Source: Providencia heimbachae ATCC 35613
GTDB lineage: Bacteria > Pseudomonadota > Gammaproteobacteria > Enterobacterales > Enterobacteriaceae
Direction: 5' to 3'
DNA: 64,000 nt
Assembly: GCF_001655055.1 (NCBI RefSeq)
Contig: NZ_LXEW01000035.1
Span: 62,001-126,000 of the forward strand
Part shown: piece by piece, positions 40,083 through 49,627 of the stretch
Numbering within the stretch: position 1 is the stretch's first letter
How the letters are laid out: each line of letters opens with the position of its first letter
The notes under the pieces: generated by a model
What the model was told of the DNA's origin: nothing
The model's input: the letters and a program-made list of their open reading frames with translations, nothing else
The model's database searches: none
Position numbers and translations under genes: made by a program

Positions 40083-41693
40083 ATGATGCGCTCTATTAAA
40101 AAGACAGGTCTATTAACCGTTGGTTTAACACTTGCTGCGTTGGCGGTTTCTGCGTCAGTACAAGCCAAAACATTAGTTTATTGTTCAGAAGGTTCTCCAG
40201 AAGGATTTAATCCTCAATTATTTACCTCAGGAACAACCTATGATGCAAGCTCAATCCCGCTGTATAACCGCTTAGTTGAATTTAAATTAGGTACAACCGA
40301 AATTGAACCTGGCTTAGCCGAAAGCTGGGACGTGAGTGAAGATGGAAAAGTGTATACTTTCCATTTACGTAAAGGGGTTAAATGGCACTCGAATAAAGAG
40401 TTCAAACCAAGTCGTGACCTCAATGCAGACGATATAATTTATACCTTTATGCGCCAAAAAGATCCAAACCACCCATACCATAAAGTTTCAGGTGGTAGCT
40501 ATGAATATTTCATGGGAATGGATATGGATAAAATCATTGATAAAGTTGAAAAAGTCGATGATAACACCGTCAAAATTACACTGACGCGTCCTGAATCCCC
40601 ATTCTTAGCTGATATGGCAATGGACTTTGCGTCTATTCTTTCAGCTGAATATGCTGACCAAATGCTTAAAGCGGGAACTCCTCAAAAAGTTGACCTTAAC
40701 CCAATCGGAACCGGTCCTTTTGAATTACAGCAATACCAAAAAGACTCCCGTATTTTGTACAAAGCCAATAAAGATTATTGGGGTACAAAGCCTAAACTTG
40801 ACCGCTTAGTCTTCTCTATCACGCCGGATGCATCAGTCCGTTACGCAAAACTGCAAAAAAATGAATGCCAAGTCATGCCATATCCAAATCCGGCAGACTT
40901 AGAGCGTATGCGTCAAGATAAAGATATTACATTGATGGAGCAACCAGGTCTGAACGTCGGTTATCTCTCTTATAACGTTGAGAAAAAACCACTAGATAAC
41001 CAAAAAGTTCGTCAAGCTCTATCTATGGCTGTCAATAAAGATGCCATTATTGATGCGGTTTATCAGGGAGCGGGTCAAAAAGCGAAAAATTTAATTCCAC
41101 CAACAATGTGGGGTTATAACGATGCAGTTAAGGATTACGAATATAATCCTGAAAAAGCAAAAGCGTTATTGGCAGAAGCGGGTTTCCCTGAAGGTTTTGA
41201 GATTGATTTATGGGCAATGCCAGTACAGCGCCCATATAACCCAAATGCGCGTCGAATGGCGGAAATGATCCAAGCCGATTGGTCGAAGATTGGCGTTAAA
41301 TCGAAAGTGGTTAGCTACGAGTGGGGTGAATACCTTAAACGCGCTAAAGATGGCGAACCTCAAACCGTCATGATGGGTTGGACGGGGGATAATGGTGATC
41401 CAGATAATTTCTTTGCAACCTTGTTCAGTTGTGCGGCGAAAAGACAAGGCTCTAACTATTCGAAATGGTGTAATGAAAGTTTTGAAAACTTAATTCAGCC
41501 TGCACGTATGACCGCAGATCATGACAAACGCGTCGAACTGTACAAGCAAGCCCAAGTGGTGATGAATGAGCAGGCGCCTGCATTAATCATCGCACACTCA
41601 ACGGTGTTTGAACCTGTACGTAAAGAAGTGAAAGGCTATGTGGTTGATCCACTGGGTAAACATCACTTTGAAAATGTAGACATCGAGAAGTAA
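40083..41693 (+). CDS. dppA: Dipeptide-binding periplasmic protein DppA
   Basis: Solute-binding protein of the Dpp ABC importer; 536 residues. A Sec signal peptide ends at SVQA (about residue 28), giving mature KTLVYCSEGSPEGFNPQ, nearly identical to E. coli. It binds dipeptides and, in E. coli, also passes haem and takes part in peptide chemotaxis. ATG at 40083 follows AGGAG; a second ATG comes directly after. A hairpin separates it from dppB, so dppA is probably made in excess of the membrane parts. Confidence 0.97.
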   Translation: MMRSIKKTGLLTVGLTLAALAVSASVQAKTLVYCSEGSPEGFNPQLFTSGTTYDASSIPLYNRLVEFKLGTTEIEPGLAESWDVSEDGKVYTFHLRKGVKWHSNKEFKPSRDLNADDIIYTFMRQKDPNHPYHKVSGGSYEYFMGMDMDKIIDKVEKVDDNTVKITLTRPESPFLADMAMDFASILSAEYADQMLKAGTPQKVDLNPIGTGPFELQQYQKDSRILYKANKDYWGTKPKLDRLVFSITPDASVRYAKLQKNECQVMPYPNPADLERMRQDKDITLMEQPGLNVGYLSYNVEKKPLDNQKVRQALSMAVNKDAIIDAVYQGAGQKAKNLIPPTMWGYNDAVKDYEYNPEKAKALLAEAGFPEGFEIDLWAMPVQRPYNPNARRMAEMIQADWSKIGVKSKVVSYEWGEYLKRAKDGEPQTVMMGWTGDNGDPDNFFATLFSCAAKRQGSNYSKWCNESFENLIQPARMTADHDKRVELYKQAQVVMNEQAPALIIAHSTVFEPVRKEVKGYVVDPLGKHHFENVDIEK

Positions 41694-41712
41694 TCATTTC
41701 TAATCTGTGGAT

Positions 41713-41745
41713 GCCCTTCGTTGTCTTTTACAGCGGAGGGCGTTT
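41713..41745 (+). terminator. Intercistronic hairpin between dppA and dppB
   Basis: GCCCTTCGTTGT and ACAGCGGAGGGC form an imperfect GC-rich stem followed by GTTTTC, about 20 bases after dppA. It likely reduces read-through and protects the dppA message. Confidence 0.7.
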
Positions 41746-41866
41746 TCTCCTCTAGCATTTAGAAGAAACAGAGAAGTTAAGTTGTTTGTGAGCACCCGGA
41801 AATTTTATTTCTGAGTAGCCAAACGGACTAAGAGCCGTCAACGGCATTATTAAAGAGATTCAGGAT

Positions 41867-42886
41867 ATGTTGCAATTTATCCTCCGACGATTGGGGCTCG
41901 TGATCCCCACATTCATCGGTATTACATTACTCACTTTTGCTTTTGTTCATATGATCCCGGGCGATCCGGTCATGATTATGGCGGGTGAAAGAGGGCTCTC
42001 GCCTGAAAGGCACGCATACTTAATGGCTGAGTTAGGACTAGATCAGCCGCTTTGGCAGCAATATCTCCACTATATTAATGGAATATTCCACGGTGATTTA
42101 GGTATCTCACTGAAAAGTCGTATTGGGGTGTGGGAAGAATTCTTACCCCGCTTTTTAGCCACCGTAGAACTTGCAACTTGTGCAATGATTTTTGCCATTG
42201 CTGTGGGAATTCCAGTCGGTGTTCTGGCTGCGGTAAAACGTGGCTCTATCTTTGACCACACGGCGGTTGGTATCTCATTAACCGGTTATTCAATGCCAAT
42301 TTTCTGGTGGGGTATTATGCTCATCATGTTGGTATCGGTACAGCTAGATCTTACGCCTGTGTCGGGAAGGGTGAGTGATACCGTTTTCCTCGATGATTCC
42401 TATCCACTAACGGGCTTTATGTTGATAGATACCCTCATTTGGGGTGAAGCTGGTGATTTCAAAGATGCGGTTGAGCATTTGATATTGCCGTCGATTGTAC
42501 TCGGTACTATACCTTTAGCCGTCATTGTGCGTATGACGCGCTCAGCCATGCTTGAAGTCTTGGGTGAAGACTATATCCGCACGGCAAGAGCCAAAGGCGT
42601 TAGTCGTGCTCGGGTTATTTTAATTCACGCATTGCGTAATGCGTTATTGCCTGTTGTGACGGTTATCGGGTTACAGGTTGGCGTGATGCTGGCGGGCGCT
42701 ATTTTGACGGAAACTATTTTCTCATGGCCGGGGCTTGGGCGCTGGTTGATAGAAGGATTACAACGCCGTGACTACCCTGTAGTACAAGGGGGCGTTCTAT
42801 TAGTTGCGACGCTAATCATTTTAGTTAATTTAGTGGTCGATATCCTCTATGGCATCATCAATCCACGCATTCGTCATAAAAAATAA
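41867..42886 (+). CDS. dppB: Dipeptide ABC transporter permease DppB
   Basis: Inner-membrane permease of 339 residues with about six helices. The N-terminal OppB-type segment (FILRRLGLVIPTFIGITLLTF) and the EAA loop that contacts the ATPases (EDYIRTARAKGVSRARVI) are clear. Second gene of dppABCDF; it forms the channel with DppC. Confidence 0.97.
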   Translation: MLQFILRRLGLVIPTFIGITLLTFAFVHMIPGDPVMIMAGERGLSPERHAYLMAELGLDQPLWQQYLHYINGIFHGDLGISLKSRIGVWEEFLPRFLATVELATCAMIFAIAVGIPVGVLAAVKRGSIFDHTAVGISLTGYSMPIFWWGIMLIMLVSVQLDLTPVSGRVSDTVFLDDSYPLTGFMLIDTLIWGEAGDFKDAVEHLILPSIVLGTIPLAVIVRMTRSAMLEVLGEDYIRTARAKGVSRARVILIHALRNALLPVVTVIGLQVGVMLAGAILTETIFSWPGLGRWLIEGLQRRDYPVVQGGVLLVATLIILVNLVVDILYGIINPRIRHKK

Positions 42887-42897
42887 GGAGCGCTAAA

Positions 42898-43800
42898 ATG
42901 TCTCAATCTACTGAGCCAACTGTTGTCAGCGCCCCACAGCCGATGACACCGTTACATGAATTTTGGCACTATTTTAAACGGAATAAAGGTGCCGTCGTAG
43001 GGATGATTTATATCATCCTGATGGTATTAATTGCTATTTTTGCGGGAATATTAGCGCCCCATGCACCGGATGAGCAATTTCGTGAGTTTTTATTAGTTCC
43101 GCCAGTTTGGCAAGATGGTGGTAGCTGGCAATTTATTCTTGGAACGGATGATATTGGGCGTGATCTACTTTCACGCTTAATGTATGGCGCTCGCTTATCA
43201 TTATTAGTGGGTTGCCTCGTAGTTGTACTTTCTTTGATTATGGGCGTAACGCTTGGGGTGATTGCGGGTTATTTCGGTGGTGTTGTTGATGCGCTGATTA
43301 TGCGTGTTGTTGATATCATGTTGGCATTACCAAGCTTATTGTTGGCATTAGTTTTAGTCGCTATCTTTGGCCCATCCATTGTCAATGCTTCCATTGCACT
43401 GACATTTGTGGCATTGCCTCACTACATTCGATTGACGCGAGCCGCTGTCCTTGTGGAAGTCAATCGTGATTACGTCACTGCATCACGCGTGGCAGGGGCA
43501 GGTGCGGCGCGCCAAATGTTCGTTAACATTCTCCCTAACTGCCTTGCCCCTTTAATTGTTCAGGCTTCATTAGGCTTTTCAAATGCCATTTTGGATATGG
43601 CTGCTTTGGGTTTTCTTGGTATGGGCGCACAGCCACCGACTCCTGAGTGGGGAACCATGCTCTCTGACGTGTTGCAATTTGCACAGAGCGCTTGGTGGGT
43701 TGTGACTTTCCCAGGATTGGCAATTTTATTCACTGTATTAGCGTTTAACCTGATGGGTGATGGGTTACGCGATGCATTTGATCCAAAACTCAAGCAGTGA
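42898..43800 (+). CDS. dppC: Dipeptide ABC transporter permease DppC
   Basis: Inner-membrane permease of 300 residues, partner of DppB. The N-terminal OppC-type region (FWHYFKRNKGAVVGMIYIIL) is followed by GTDDIGRDLLSRLMYGAR and the EAA loop (NRDYVTASRVAGAGAARQM). It starts 11 bases after dppB with a GGAGCG ribosome site. Confidence 0.97.
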   Translation: MSQSTEPTVVSAPQPMTPLHEFWHYFKRNKGAVVGMIYIILMVLIAIFAGILAPHAPDEQFREFLLVPPVWQDGGSWQFILGTDDIGRDLLSRLMYGARLSLLVGCLVVVLSLIMGVTLGVIAGYFGGVVDALIMRVVDIMLALPSLLLALVLVAIFGPSIVNASIALTFVALPHYIRLTRAAVLVEVNRDYVTASRVAGAGAARQMFVNILPNCLAPLIVQASLGFSNAILDMAALGFLGMGAQPPTPEWGTMLSDVLQFAQSAWWVVTFPGLAILFTVLAFNLMGDGLRDAFDPKLKQ

Positions 43801-43812
43801 TGAGGTAATCTA

Positions 43813-44793
43813 ATGGCATTGTTAAATGTAAATCAACTTTCGGTACACTTCGGCGACGAAGGTACACCGTTTCGTGCCGTTGACCGCATCAGCTATTCAG
43901 TTGAAAAAGGGCAGGTCGTTGGTATTGTCGGTGAATCAGGTTCAGGGAAATCAGTGAGTTCGTTGGCTATCATGGGACTGATTGATTACCCTGGAAAAGT
44001 GATGGCAGAATCACTTAAGTTTGATGGTCGCGATTTACTTTCTATCCCTGAAAAAGAGCGCAGGCAAATTGTTGGCGCTGATGTTGCAATGATATTCCAA
44101 GACCCAATGACCAGTTTAAATCCGTGTTTTACGGTAGGTTATCAGATCATGGAAGCGCTGAAAGTTCATCAAGGTGGTAATAAAAGTACGCGAAAACAGC
44201 GTACTATAGATTTACTCGATATGGTTGGGATCCCCGATCCACAATCGCGCCTTGATGTTTATCCACATCAATTATCGGGAGGGATGAGCCAGCGTGTCAT
44301 GATTGCGATGGCGATTGCTTGTCGTCCTAAATTATTGATAGCAGATGAGCCAACAACGGCGCTCGATGTAACTATTCAAGCTCAAATTATTGAGCTATTA
44401 CTTGAATTACAGCAGCAAGAAAATATGGCATTAGTTTTGATCACTCATGACCTTGCCTTGGTTGCTGAAGCTGCCCATCACATTATTGTGATGTATGCAG
44501 GGCAAGTGGTTGAATCAGCCAAAGCGACGGATATATTTAAATATCCCCGCCATCCTTATACGCAGGCACTTTTACGAGCCTTACCTGAGTTTGCGACTAA
44601 CAAATCACGATTGGCTTCACTTCCCGGCGTTGTTCCCGGTAAATATGACAGGCCATTAGGCTGTTTGTTAAACCCTCGCTGCCCGTATGCGACGGACCGT
44701 TGCCGACAAGAAGAACCAATACTACAAACAATTGGCGATCGTCAGGTGAAATGTCATATGCCGTTAGATGATATGGGGAGGCCAACACTATGA
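43813..44793 (+). CDS. dppD: Dipeptide ABC transporter ATPase DppD
   Basis: Cytosolic ATPase of 326 residues. Walker A GESGSGKS, signature LSGGMSQR, Walker B LLIADEP and the H-loop ITHDLALV are present. The oligopeptide-transporter C-terminal domain carries a cluster of cysteines ([15 protein letters not shown]) of the kind that holds an iron-sulfur cluster in some relatives. Its stop overlaps the dppF start by four bases. Confidence 0.97.
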   Translation: MALLNVNQLSVHFGDEGTPFRAVDRISYSVEKGQVVGIVGESGSGKSVSSLAIMGLIDYPGKVMAESLKFDGRDLLSIPEKERRQIVGADVAMIFQDPMTSLNPCFTVGYQIMEALKVHQGGNKSTRKQRTIDLLDMVGIPDPQSRLDVYPHQLSGGMSQRVMIAMAIACRPKLLIADEPTTALDVTIQAQIIELLLELQQQENMALVLITHDLALVAEAAHHIIVMYAGQVVESAKATDIFKYPRHPYTQALLRALPEFATNKSRLASLPGVVPGKYDRPLGCLLNPRCPYATDRCRQEEPILQTIGDRQVKCHMPLDDMGRPTL

Positions 44794-45794
44794 GTGAAAA
44801 ACAACATGCGCCGTTACTCAAAGCGGTGGATTTAAAAAAATACTATTCTGTTAGCGGTGGGCTATTTTCGAGTGAAAAAACGCTAAAAGCTTTGGATGGC
44901 GTTTCGTTTGAATTGGAAAAAGGTAAAACGTTAGCGGTCGTGGGTGAGTCTGGTTGTGGTAAATCAACATTAGGTCGTCTTTTGACTATGATTGAAGTGC
45001 CATCAGAAGGTGAGCTTTATTACCAAGAGCAAAACTTGTTAGTCAAAGATAAGTCAGCGGAAAAACTACGTCGTCAGAAAATTCAAATCGTATTTCAAAA
45101 CCCCTATGGGTCATTGAATCCACGGAAAAAAGTTGGGCAGATACTTGAAGAACCTTTAGTGATTAACACGACGCTTTCAAAAGCAGAGCGTAAAGAACGT
45201 GTTTTGTCGATGATGGCAAAAGTTGGATTAAAAACGGAGCACTATAGTCGTTATCCACACATGTTTTCAGGGGGGCAGCGTCAACGTATTGCGATTGCGC
45301 GAGGCTTGATGCTTGACCCGGATATCGTTGTGGCCGATGAGCCAGTTTCGGCATTGGATGTTTCTGTGCGTGCCCAAGTTCTTAATTTAATGATGGATTT
45401 ACAGCAAGATTTAGGGCTTTCATATGTGTTTATTTCCCATGATTTATCGGTGGTCGAGCATATTGCCGATGATGTGATGGTGATGTATTTAGGCCGTTGC
45501 GTAGAAAAAGGGACAAAAGAGCAGATTTTTAATAACCCGCTGCATCCTTATACACAGGCACTTTTATCGGCGACGCCAAGACTTAACCCTGATTCTCGGC
45601 GAGAAAGGATCAAACTTACTGGAGAATTGCCGAGTCCGTTAAACCCACCACCAGGGTGTGCATTTGCGGCTCGTTGCCGTAGAGCCTTTGGTCAGTGCAC
45701 GCAATTTCAACCAGAATTGAAAGAGTATGATGGGCAGTTAATTGCTTGTTTTGCTGTTGATGAAGACGAAAAACAAACAGTAATAGTGAGTTAA
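44790..45794 (+). CDS. dppF: Dipeptide ABC transporter ATPase DppF
   Basis: Second ATPase of the importer, 334 residues. Walker A GESGCGKS, signature FSGGQRQR, Walker B IVVADEP and H-loop ISHDLSVV are present, with the C-terminal oligopeptide-transporter domain ([17 protein letters not shown]). It overlaps dppD by ATGA, which implies coupled translation. Last gene of dppABCDF. Confidence 0.97.
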   Translation: MSEKQHAPLLKAVDLKKYYSVSGGLFSSEKTLKALDGVSFELEKGKTLAVVGESGCGKSTLGRLLTMIEVPSEGELYYQEQNLLVKDKSAEKLRRQKIQIVFQNPYGSLNPRKKVGQILEEPLVINTTLSKAERKERVLSMMAKVGLKTEHYSRYPHMFSGGQRQRIAIARGLMLDPDIVVADEPVSALDVSVRAQVLNLMMDLQQDLGLSYVFISHDLSVVEHIADDVMVMYLGRCVEKGTKEQIFNNPLHPYTQALLSATPRLNPDSRRERIKLTGELPSPLNPPPGCAFAARCRRAFGQCTQFQPELKEYDGQLIACFAVDEDEKQTVIVS

Positions 45795-45802
45795 TCAAAC
45801 TA

Positions 45803-45834
45803 AAACGGCAGAAATTTCGATGTTTCTGCCGTTT
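45803..45834 (+). terminator. dpp operon terminator
   Basis: AAACGGCAGAAA (45803-45814) pairs perfectly with TTTCTGCCGTTT (45823-45834), starting eight bases past the dppF stop. Confidence 0.85.
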
Positions 45835-45993
45835 ATCCGCTCTGTTTTGGCATTTGCTAGTTATTAATTCGCGTCTTATCTTAAATATACAATCTTTCTT
45901 TTTAAATCGCTCTTTTATCGATAAAATCAAGTATACTGACTGCCGTATTCCATTTTCTTTAAAAAGATGCTTGATTAGGAAGGTTGTGGCCAA

Positions 45994-46698
45994 ATGAACA
46001 CGCGAGTCCAACGCTCACTAACGTTAAAAAGTATGATCGTATTCTTTGCGATTACGCTGCTTTTTCTCGCACTTTTTTTAGCGATTCAATTCAGTTATTT
46101 ACTTGATCAACGTAAACAAGATTACTTGGATCAACTAAGCAATGCAGTGGTGCAAATCCAAAAGCCATTAACCGACTCATTATTAAGCTCTGACTTAAAT
46201 GAAGTTAAAAAGTTACTTATTAGCTTGAAAACATCGGGAATTATGGGCAAAGCAATAATCACGGTCGATAATGCCACCGTGATGAATTTAAGCTTTGCAA
46301 CACCGCGGCCTATCCCTGAATGGGCAGTAAAATTTGTTGATATTCCTGTTGAGATGACGGTGCCATTGTATGCATATGGCAATGTAGCGCCTTTAGCCAA
46401 GCCACAAGGGTATTTAACTTTACAGGTAGACTCAAATCGTGTTTATCGATTTGCTCTGAATACATTGGCAATCATGACAACAACTTATTTATTGTTAGTC
46501 TTGATAATCACCATCGCAATGACATGGTGTGTTAGTCGTATGATTATTAGGCCACTGCGCAAAATTGCCATTGAATTACAAACAAATCATGATGTAAAAA
46601 GCCTCACAGTATCCGATTATCATCAAGATGATGAGTTAGGGCTCTTAGCAAAAGGCTATAATCGTCAAATAAAAAACAAAATTCAGACTAAGCCATGA
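45994..46698 (+). CDS. Sensor-only remnant of a YhjK/PdeK (HmsP-type) phosphodiesterase
   Basis: A 234-residue protein whose whole length matches only the N-terminal third of E. coli YhjK (PdeK), a membrane GGDEF-EAL protein of about 650 residues. Seen here: a first membrane helix (about 13-35), a periplasmic domain (36-155), a second helix (157-180) and a HAMP-like region up to DDELGLLAKGYNRQ. The frame then stops, with no GGDEF or EAL domain and only about 215 bases before yhjJ. It cannot make or break cyclic-di-GMP. It may be a decayed gene or a retained stand-alone sensor. In E. coli yhjK, dctA and yhjJ are neighbours; dctA and the bcs genes are absent here. Confidence 0.75.
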   Translation: MNTRVQRSLTLKSMIVFFAITLLFLALFLAIQFSYLLDQRKQDYLDQLSNAVVQIQKPLTDSLLSSDLNEVKKLLISLKTSGIMGKAIITVDNATVMNLSFATPRPIPEWAVKFVDIPVEMTVPLYAYGNVAPLAKPQGYLTLQVDSNRVYRFALNTLAIMTTTYLLLVLIITIAMTWCVSRMIIRPLRKIAIELQTNHDVKSLTVSDYHQDDELGLLAKGYNRQIKNKIQTKP

Positions 46699-46914
46699 AC
46701 ATGTATTAAGCTTTGTGGTCTAATATCGTTATATACTCAATAGCATGAGTGAGTGTTCTAATTAGAACTTCAAATTATCAAGAGTATATTTGATTTTAAT
46801 GGTATTTGATAAAGCCAGACTATATCGTTTAACCCAATAAATTTACGTTTTTTGTGAATTTGTCAGCTGTGATTTGTGGTTAAATACAAAGATATAAAAC
46901 ACATAGGGGTTTAC

Positions 46915-48429
46915 ATGCAGGGCTTGAAAGTTCGGTATATCATCAGTGTTGTTGTATTGTCAGTGGCTGGCTTTGCCAGTGCTGAACCATTACAACCTGA
47001 TCCAGCATGGCAGCAAGGAAAGCTAGAAAATGGCTTTAGCTGGCAATTATTACAAACACCACAGCGCCCGAATGACCGCGTTCAACTCAGATTAGCAATC
47101 AAAACTGGCTCACTATCAGAAAAAGCGAGTGAAAAGGGCTACAGTTATTTGATCCCTAAAATGGCGTTGTATCATCAAACAGATGCATTTCCTGCTGCGG
47201 TTTTACAAGATTTTTGGCGTCAGGCAACCGATCCTGATATGCCAATTCCCCCCGCTGTGGTTTCTTACGATTACACGCTTTACAGTTTAAGTTTACCTAA
47301 CAATAAACCAGAGTTAGTCAAACAAGCGCTAACTTGGCTTGCAACCTCTGTTGCAGGTGCGACGTATACAGAAACTGCATTACATAACGGGCTGACTATT
47401 CAAAATCTTCCAGTGGCAACATTACCTCTTGATGCAAGCGACCCTGTCTGGCGTGCTCGTTTGAAAGGCTCTGCCATGATGGGTTATGACCCCGGACAAA
47501 AACCAAATGACGATATTTCCCTAGAGAACGTCCAGTCTTTTTATCAAAAATGGTATACGCCGGATGTCATGACGCTATATGTGGCAGGTCATGTTGATTC
47601 ACGGATGTTATCAGACAGTATTTCTCAGACTTTTTCTTCATTAGAAGGTAAGCGTTCAGAGCCTGTGTCTGTGGCGGTATTGTCTGCAGTAAAACCTCAG
47701 TCGATTGATATTTTGCAAGATCAACAAACCAAAGACACACTGTCTTTAATTTGGGATATTGATTGGCTGCCGATTAACGACTCTAATGTGTTATTGCGTT
47801 ATTGGGGAAGCGATCTCGCCCGTGAAGCAGTCTACCGTTCTTTGCAAAAGGCATTTAACCAAAAATTTAGCCAAGACGAAGTGATGACCGGCTTAGATTG
47901 TCGAGTGCAGTATCAGAAAGCCAGTTGTACTCTAACTGTTTCAGCTTCACCTGAAAAAATGGCAGCGGTAACTGATGTTGTGATGAATGAGCTAGTGACA
48001 ATTAACCAAAATGGTATTGCACCTGAGTTGTTTGATGACATGCTCAAAGAAAAGCAGATCCAGCTTTCACAACTGTTCGCTGCATATGCGCGTACCAGTA
48101 CAGATGTATTGATTAGTCAGCGTTTGATATCGCAGCAAAATGGTGTTGTTGATATCGCGCCAGAGCAATATCAACGCCTAAGACAAACATTCTTGGCATC
48201 GCAAAACCTTGAACAAGTGAATATGGACGTGAGACGTTTACTTTCTCAAGAGGCCGCTTTTGTTTTAGCTCAGCCGAAAGAAAAGCAAACAATGGATGCC
48301 GAGCAAATTCGTCAGAAATTTAGCAAAGCATTGTGGCCACAATCACAGGCAGCACTACCTGCTGAAACAGGTGTTTTGACGAAAGAACAAGATACTTCAA
48401 TTAAACTGAGTGCGCCAGACGCCAAATGA
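46915..48429 (+). CDS. yhjJ: M16-like pseudo-peptidase YhjJ
   Basis: Periplasmic protein of the pitrilysin (M16) fold, about 504 residues; E. coli YhjJ is 498. The signal peptide (YIISVVVLSVAGFASA) ends before EPLQPDPAWQ. Where active M16 enzymes have the zinc motif HxxEH, this protein has SYLIPK, so catalysis is not expected. The second domain keeps QKWYTPDVMTLYVAGHVD. I chose the ATG at 46915, which follows AGGGG; an in-frame start at 46876 would put 13 extra residues before the signal peptide. Function unknown. Confidence 0.88.
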   Translation: MQGLKVRYIISVVVLSVAGFASAEPLQPDPAWQQGKLENGFSWQLLQTPQRPNDRVQLRLAIKTGSLSEKASEKGYSYLIPKMALYHQTDAFPAAVLQDFWRQATDPDMPIPPAVVSYDYTLYSLSLPNNKPELVKQALTWLATSVAGATYTETALHNGLTIQNLPVATLPLDASDPVWRARLKGSAMMGYDPGQKPNDDISLENVQSFYQKWYTPDVMTLYVAGHVDSRMLSDSISQTFSSLEGKRSEPVSVAVLSAVKPQSIDILQDQQTKDTLSLIWDIDWLPINDSNVLLRYWGSDLAREAVYRSLQKAFNQKFSQDEVMTGLDCRVQYQKASCTLTVSASPEKMAAVTDVVMNELVTINQNGIAPELFDDMLKEKQIQLSQLFAAYARTSTDVLISQRLISQQNGVVDIAPEQYQRLRQTFLASQNLEQVNMDVRRLLSQEAAFVLAQPKEKQTMDAEQIRQKFSKALWPQSQAALPAETGVLTKEQDTSIKLSAPDAK

Positions 48430-48468
48430 TACAATAAATTAGCCCCTAATATTTCAGGGGCTAATTAT

Positions 48469-49500
48469 TTATGTCAGCAATACTTCAATTGTTTTAATCA
48501 AGGTTTCCCTAGATTCTCGATTATCCACAAATCCAGCCACACTGATTTTAGCTTCAGGGGCATAGTATGCTACAGACCCCCAGAAACCTAAGTGAGAGTA
48601 AAGGGTAACGCCATTGATTTTACTCGCCATAATACCTAAACGATAGGCTTCTGCCCCATGATGGGAACCGATACTTAGCATAGTGTCTAAAGTCTCAGTG
48701 GCGGAGAAGATATTGCCATTAAACAGTGCCTCAAAGAACAGTGCCATTTGTTTTGAAGACATAATTAAGCCACCACCACCGTATGTGTCCATTGATGCAT
48801 GAATATGAGTACCTTCTACCTTCCCTAAATACTGACGAGCCCGAGGTGTTTCCGCTATGGGCGGCTCTAAATATTCCCAATAAGCACTTTTCAGTCCAAT
48901 TTCATTGAATTTTAATAGCTCTCTAACGGCGATACCAAGGGATTGCTTTGTCACATTTTCAATAATATCACCCAATAAAATATACCCGGTATCAGAATAA
49001 ATAAATGACTCTGAAGGTGGAATTAATGGAAATTGCTTGTGGTTATACAGTTCTATTTGTTCTAAGCGGCTCCATTCATAGTCGGGACGCTTTAGGACTT
49101 CTTTGAGGTAATCTGCATCTGCATGGTCATATAAGCCGCTACTGTGATTGAGTAAGTGCCTAATGGTTATCGCGTTAGTGTCATAACGTGGACTAAGTAG
49201 TTGATTGTAATTTGCGGAAATATAAGACGAAATACTGTCATCAATGGACAGTTTTCCCTGCTCGGCTAAGCGTAAAATAGCCGCTGCTGTAAAGGTTTTT
49301 GTATTGCTGGCTATACGTAATGGGGTATCGACAGTTAAAGCATGTCCGGCAAGGTCACTGCCCCTTGCACAGAATGTGGTAACGCTATCTTTGGCTTGAT
49401 TGTGACAATAAAGTACGACGCCGCAGGTTAAGGATTCAAGTTGTGATATTGGCATTTTTATGACCGTTTTATTATAGATTGAATACAACCACTTAATCAT
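48469..49500 (-). CDS. Serine hydrolase of the beta-lactamase/class C penicillin-binding fold
   Basis: Protein of 343 residues. The active-site set of the family is visible: SxxK as S65-N-T-K68 (RIASNTKTF), the YxN-position motif as Y168-S-D170 (IYSDTGYILLG), and an HxG in YSHLGFWG near the C-terminus. No signal peptide is clear, so a cytosolic or atypically exported enzyme is likely. Relatives include D-aminopeptidases, esterases and beta-lactamase-like proteins; substrate cannot be told and resistance should not be assumed. The start is uncertain: an ATG at 49455 is also possible and neither has a good ribosome site. Confidence 0.75.
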   Translation of the reverse strand: MIKWLYSIYNKTVIKMPISQLESLTCGVVLYCHNQAKDSVTTFCARGSDLAGHALTVDTPLRIASNTKTFTAAAILRLAEQGKLSIDDSISSYISANYNQLLSPRYDTNAITIRHLLNHSSGLYDHADADYLKEVLKRPDYEWSRLEQIELYNHKQFPLIPPSESFIYSDTGYILLGDIIENVTKQSLGIAVRELLKFNEIGLKSAYWEYLEPPIAETPRARQYLGKVEGTHIHASMDTYGGGGLIMSSKQMALFFEALFNGNIFSATETLDTMLSIGSHHGAEAYRLGIMASKINGVTLYSHLGFWGSVAYYAPEAKISVAGFVDNRESRETLIKTIEVLLT

Positions 49501-49627
49501 TTTTATCGTAATTAATAAACACTTTAAATGGGCTAAAGGTGGGAACTTTATAATTATGTGAATATAATGTTATTTTTAATATAAAAATGATAGCGGTGTT
49601 TTGTCGTATGGCGATAAAGGAAAGATA

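Noticed and set aside
45616-46011. 131-codon minus-strand frame over the dppF end
   Set aside because: Antisense to dppF and its terminator; composition not protein-like.
48469-49500. Beta-lactamase resistance gene
   Set aside because: The fold and SxxK motif are shared with esterases and peptidases; no signal peptide and no evidence for resistance.
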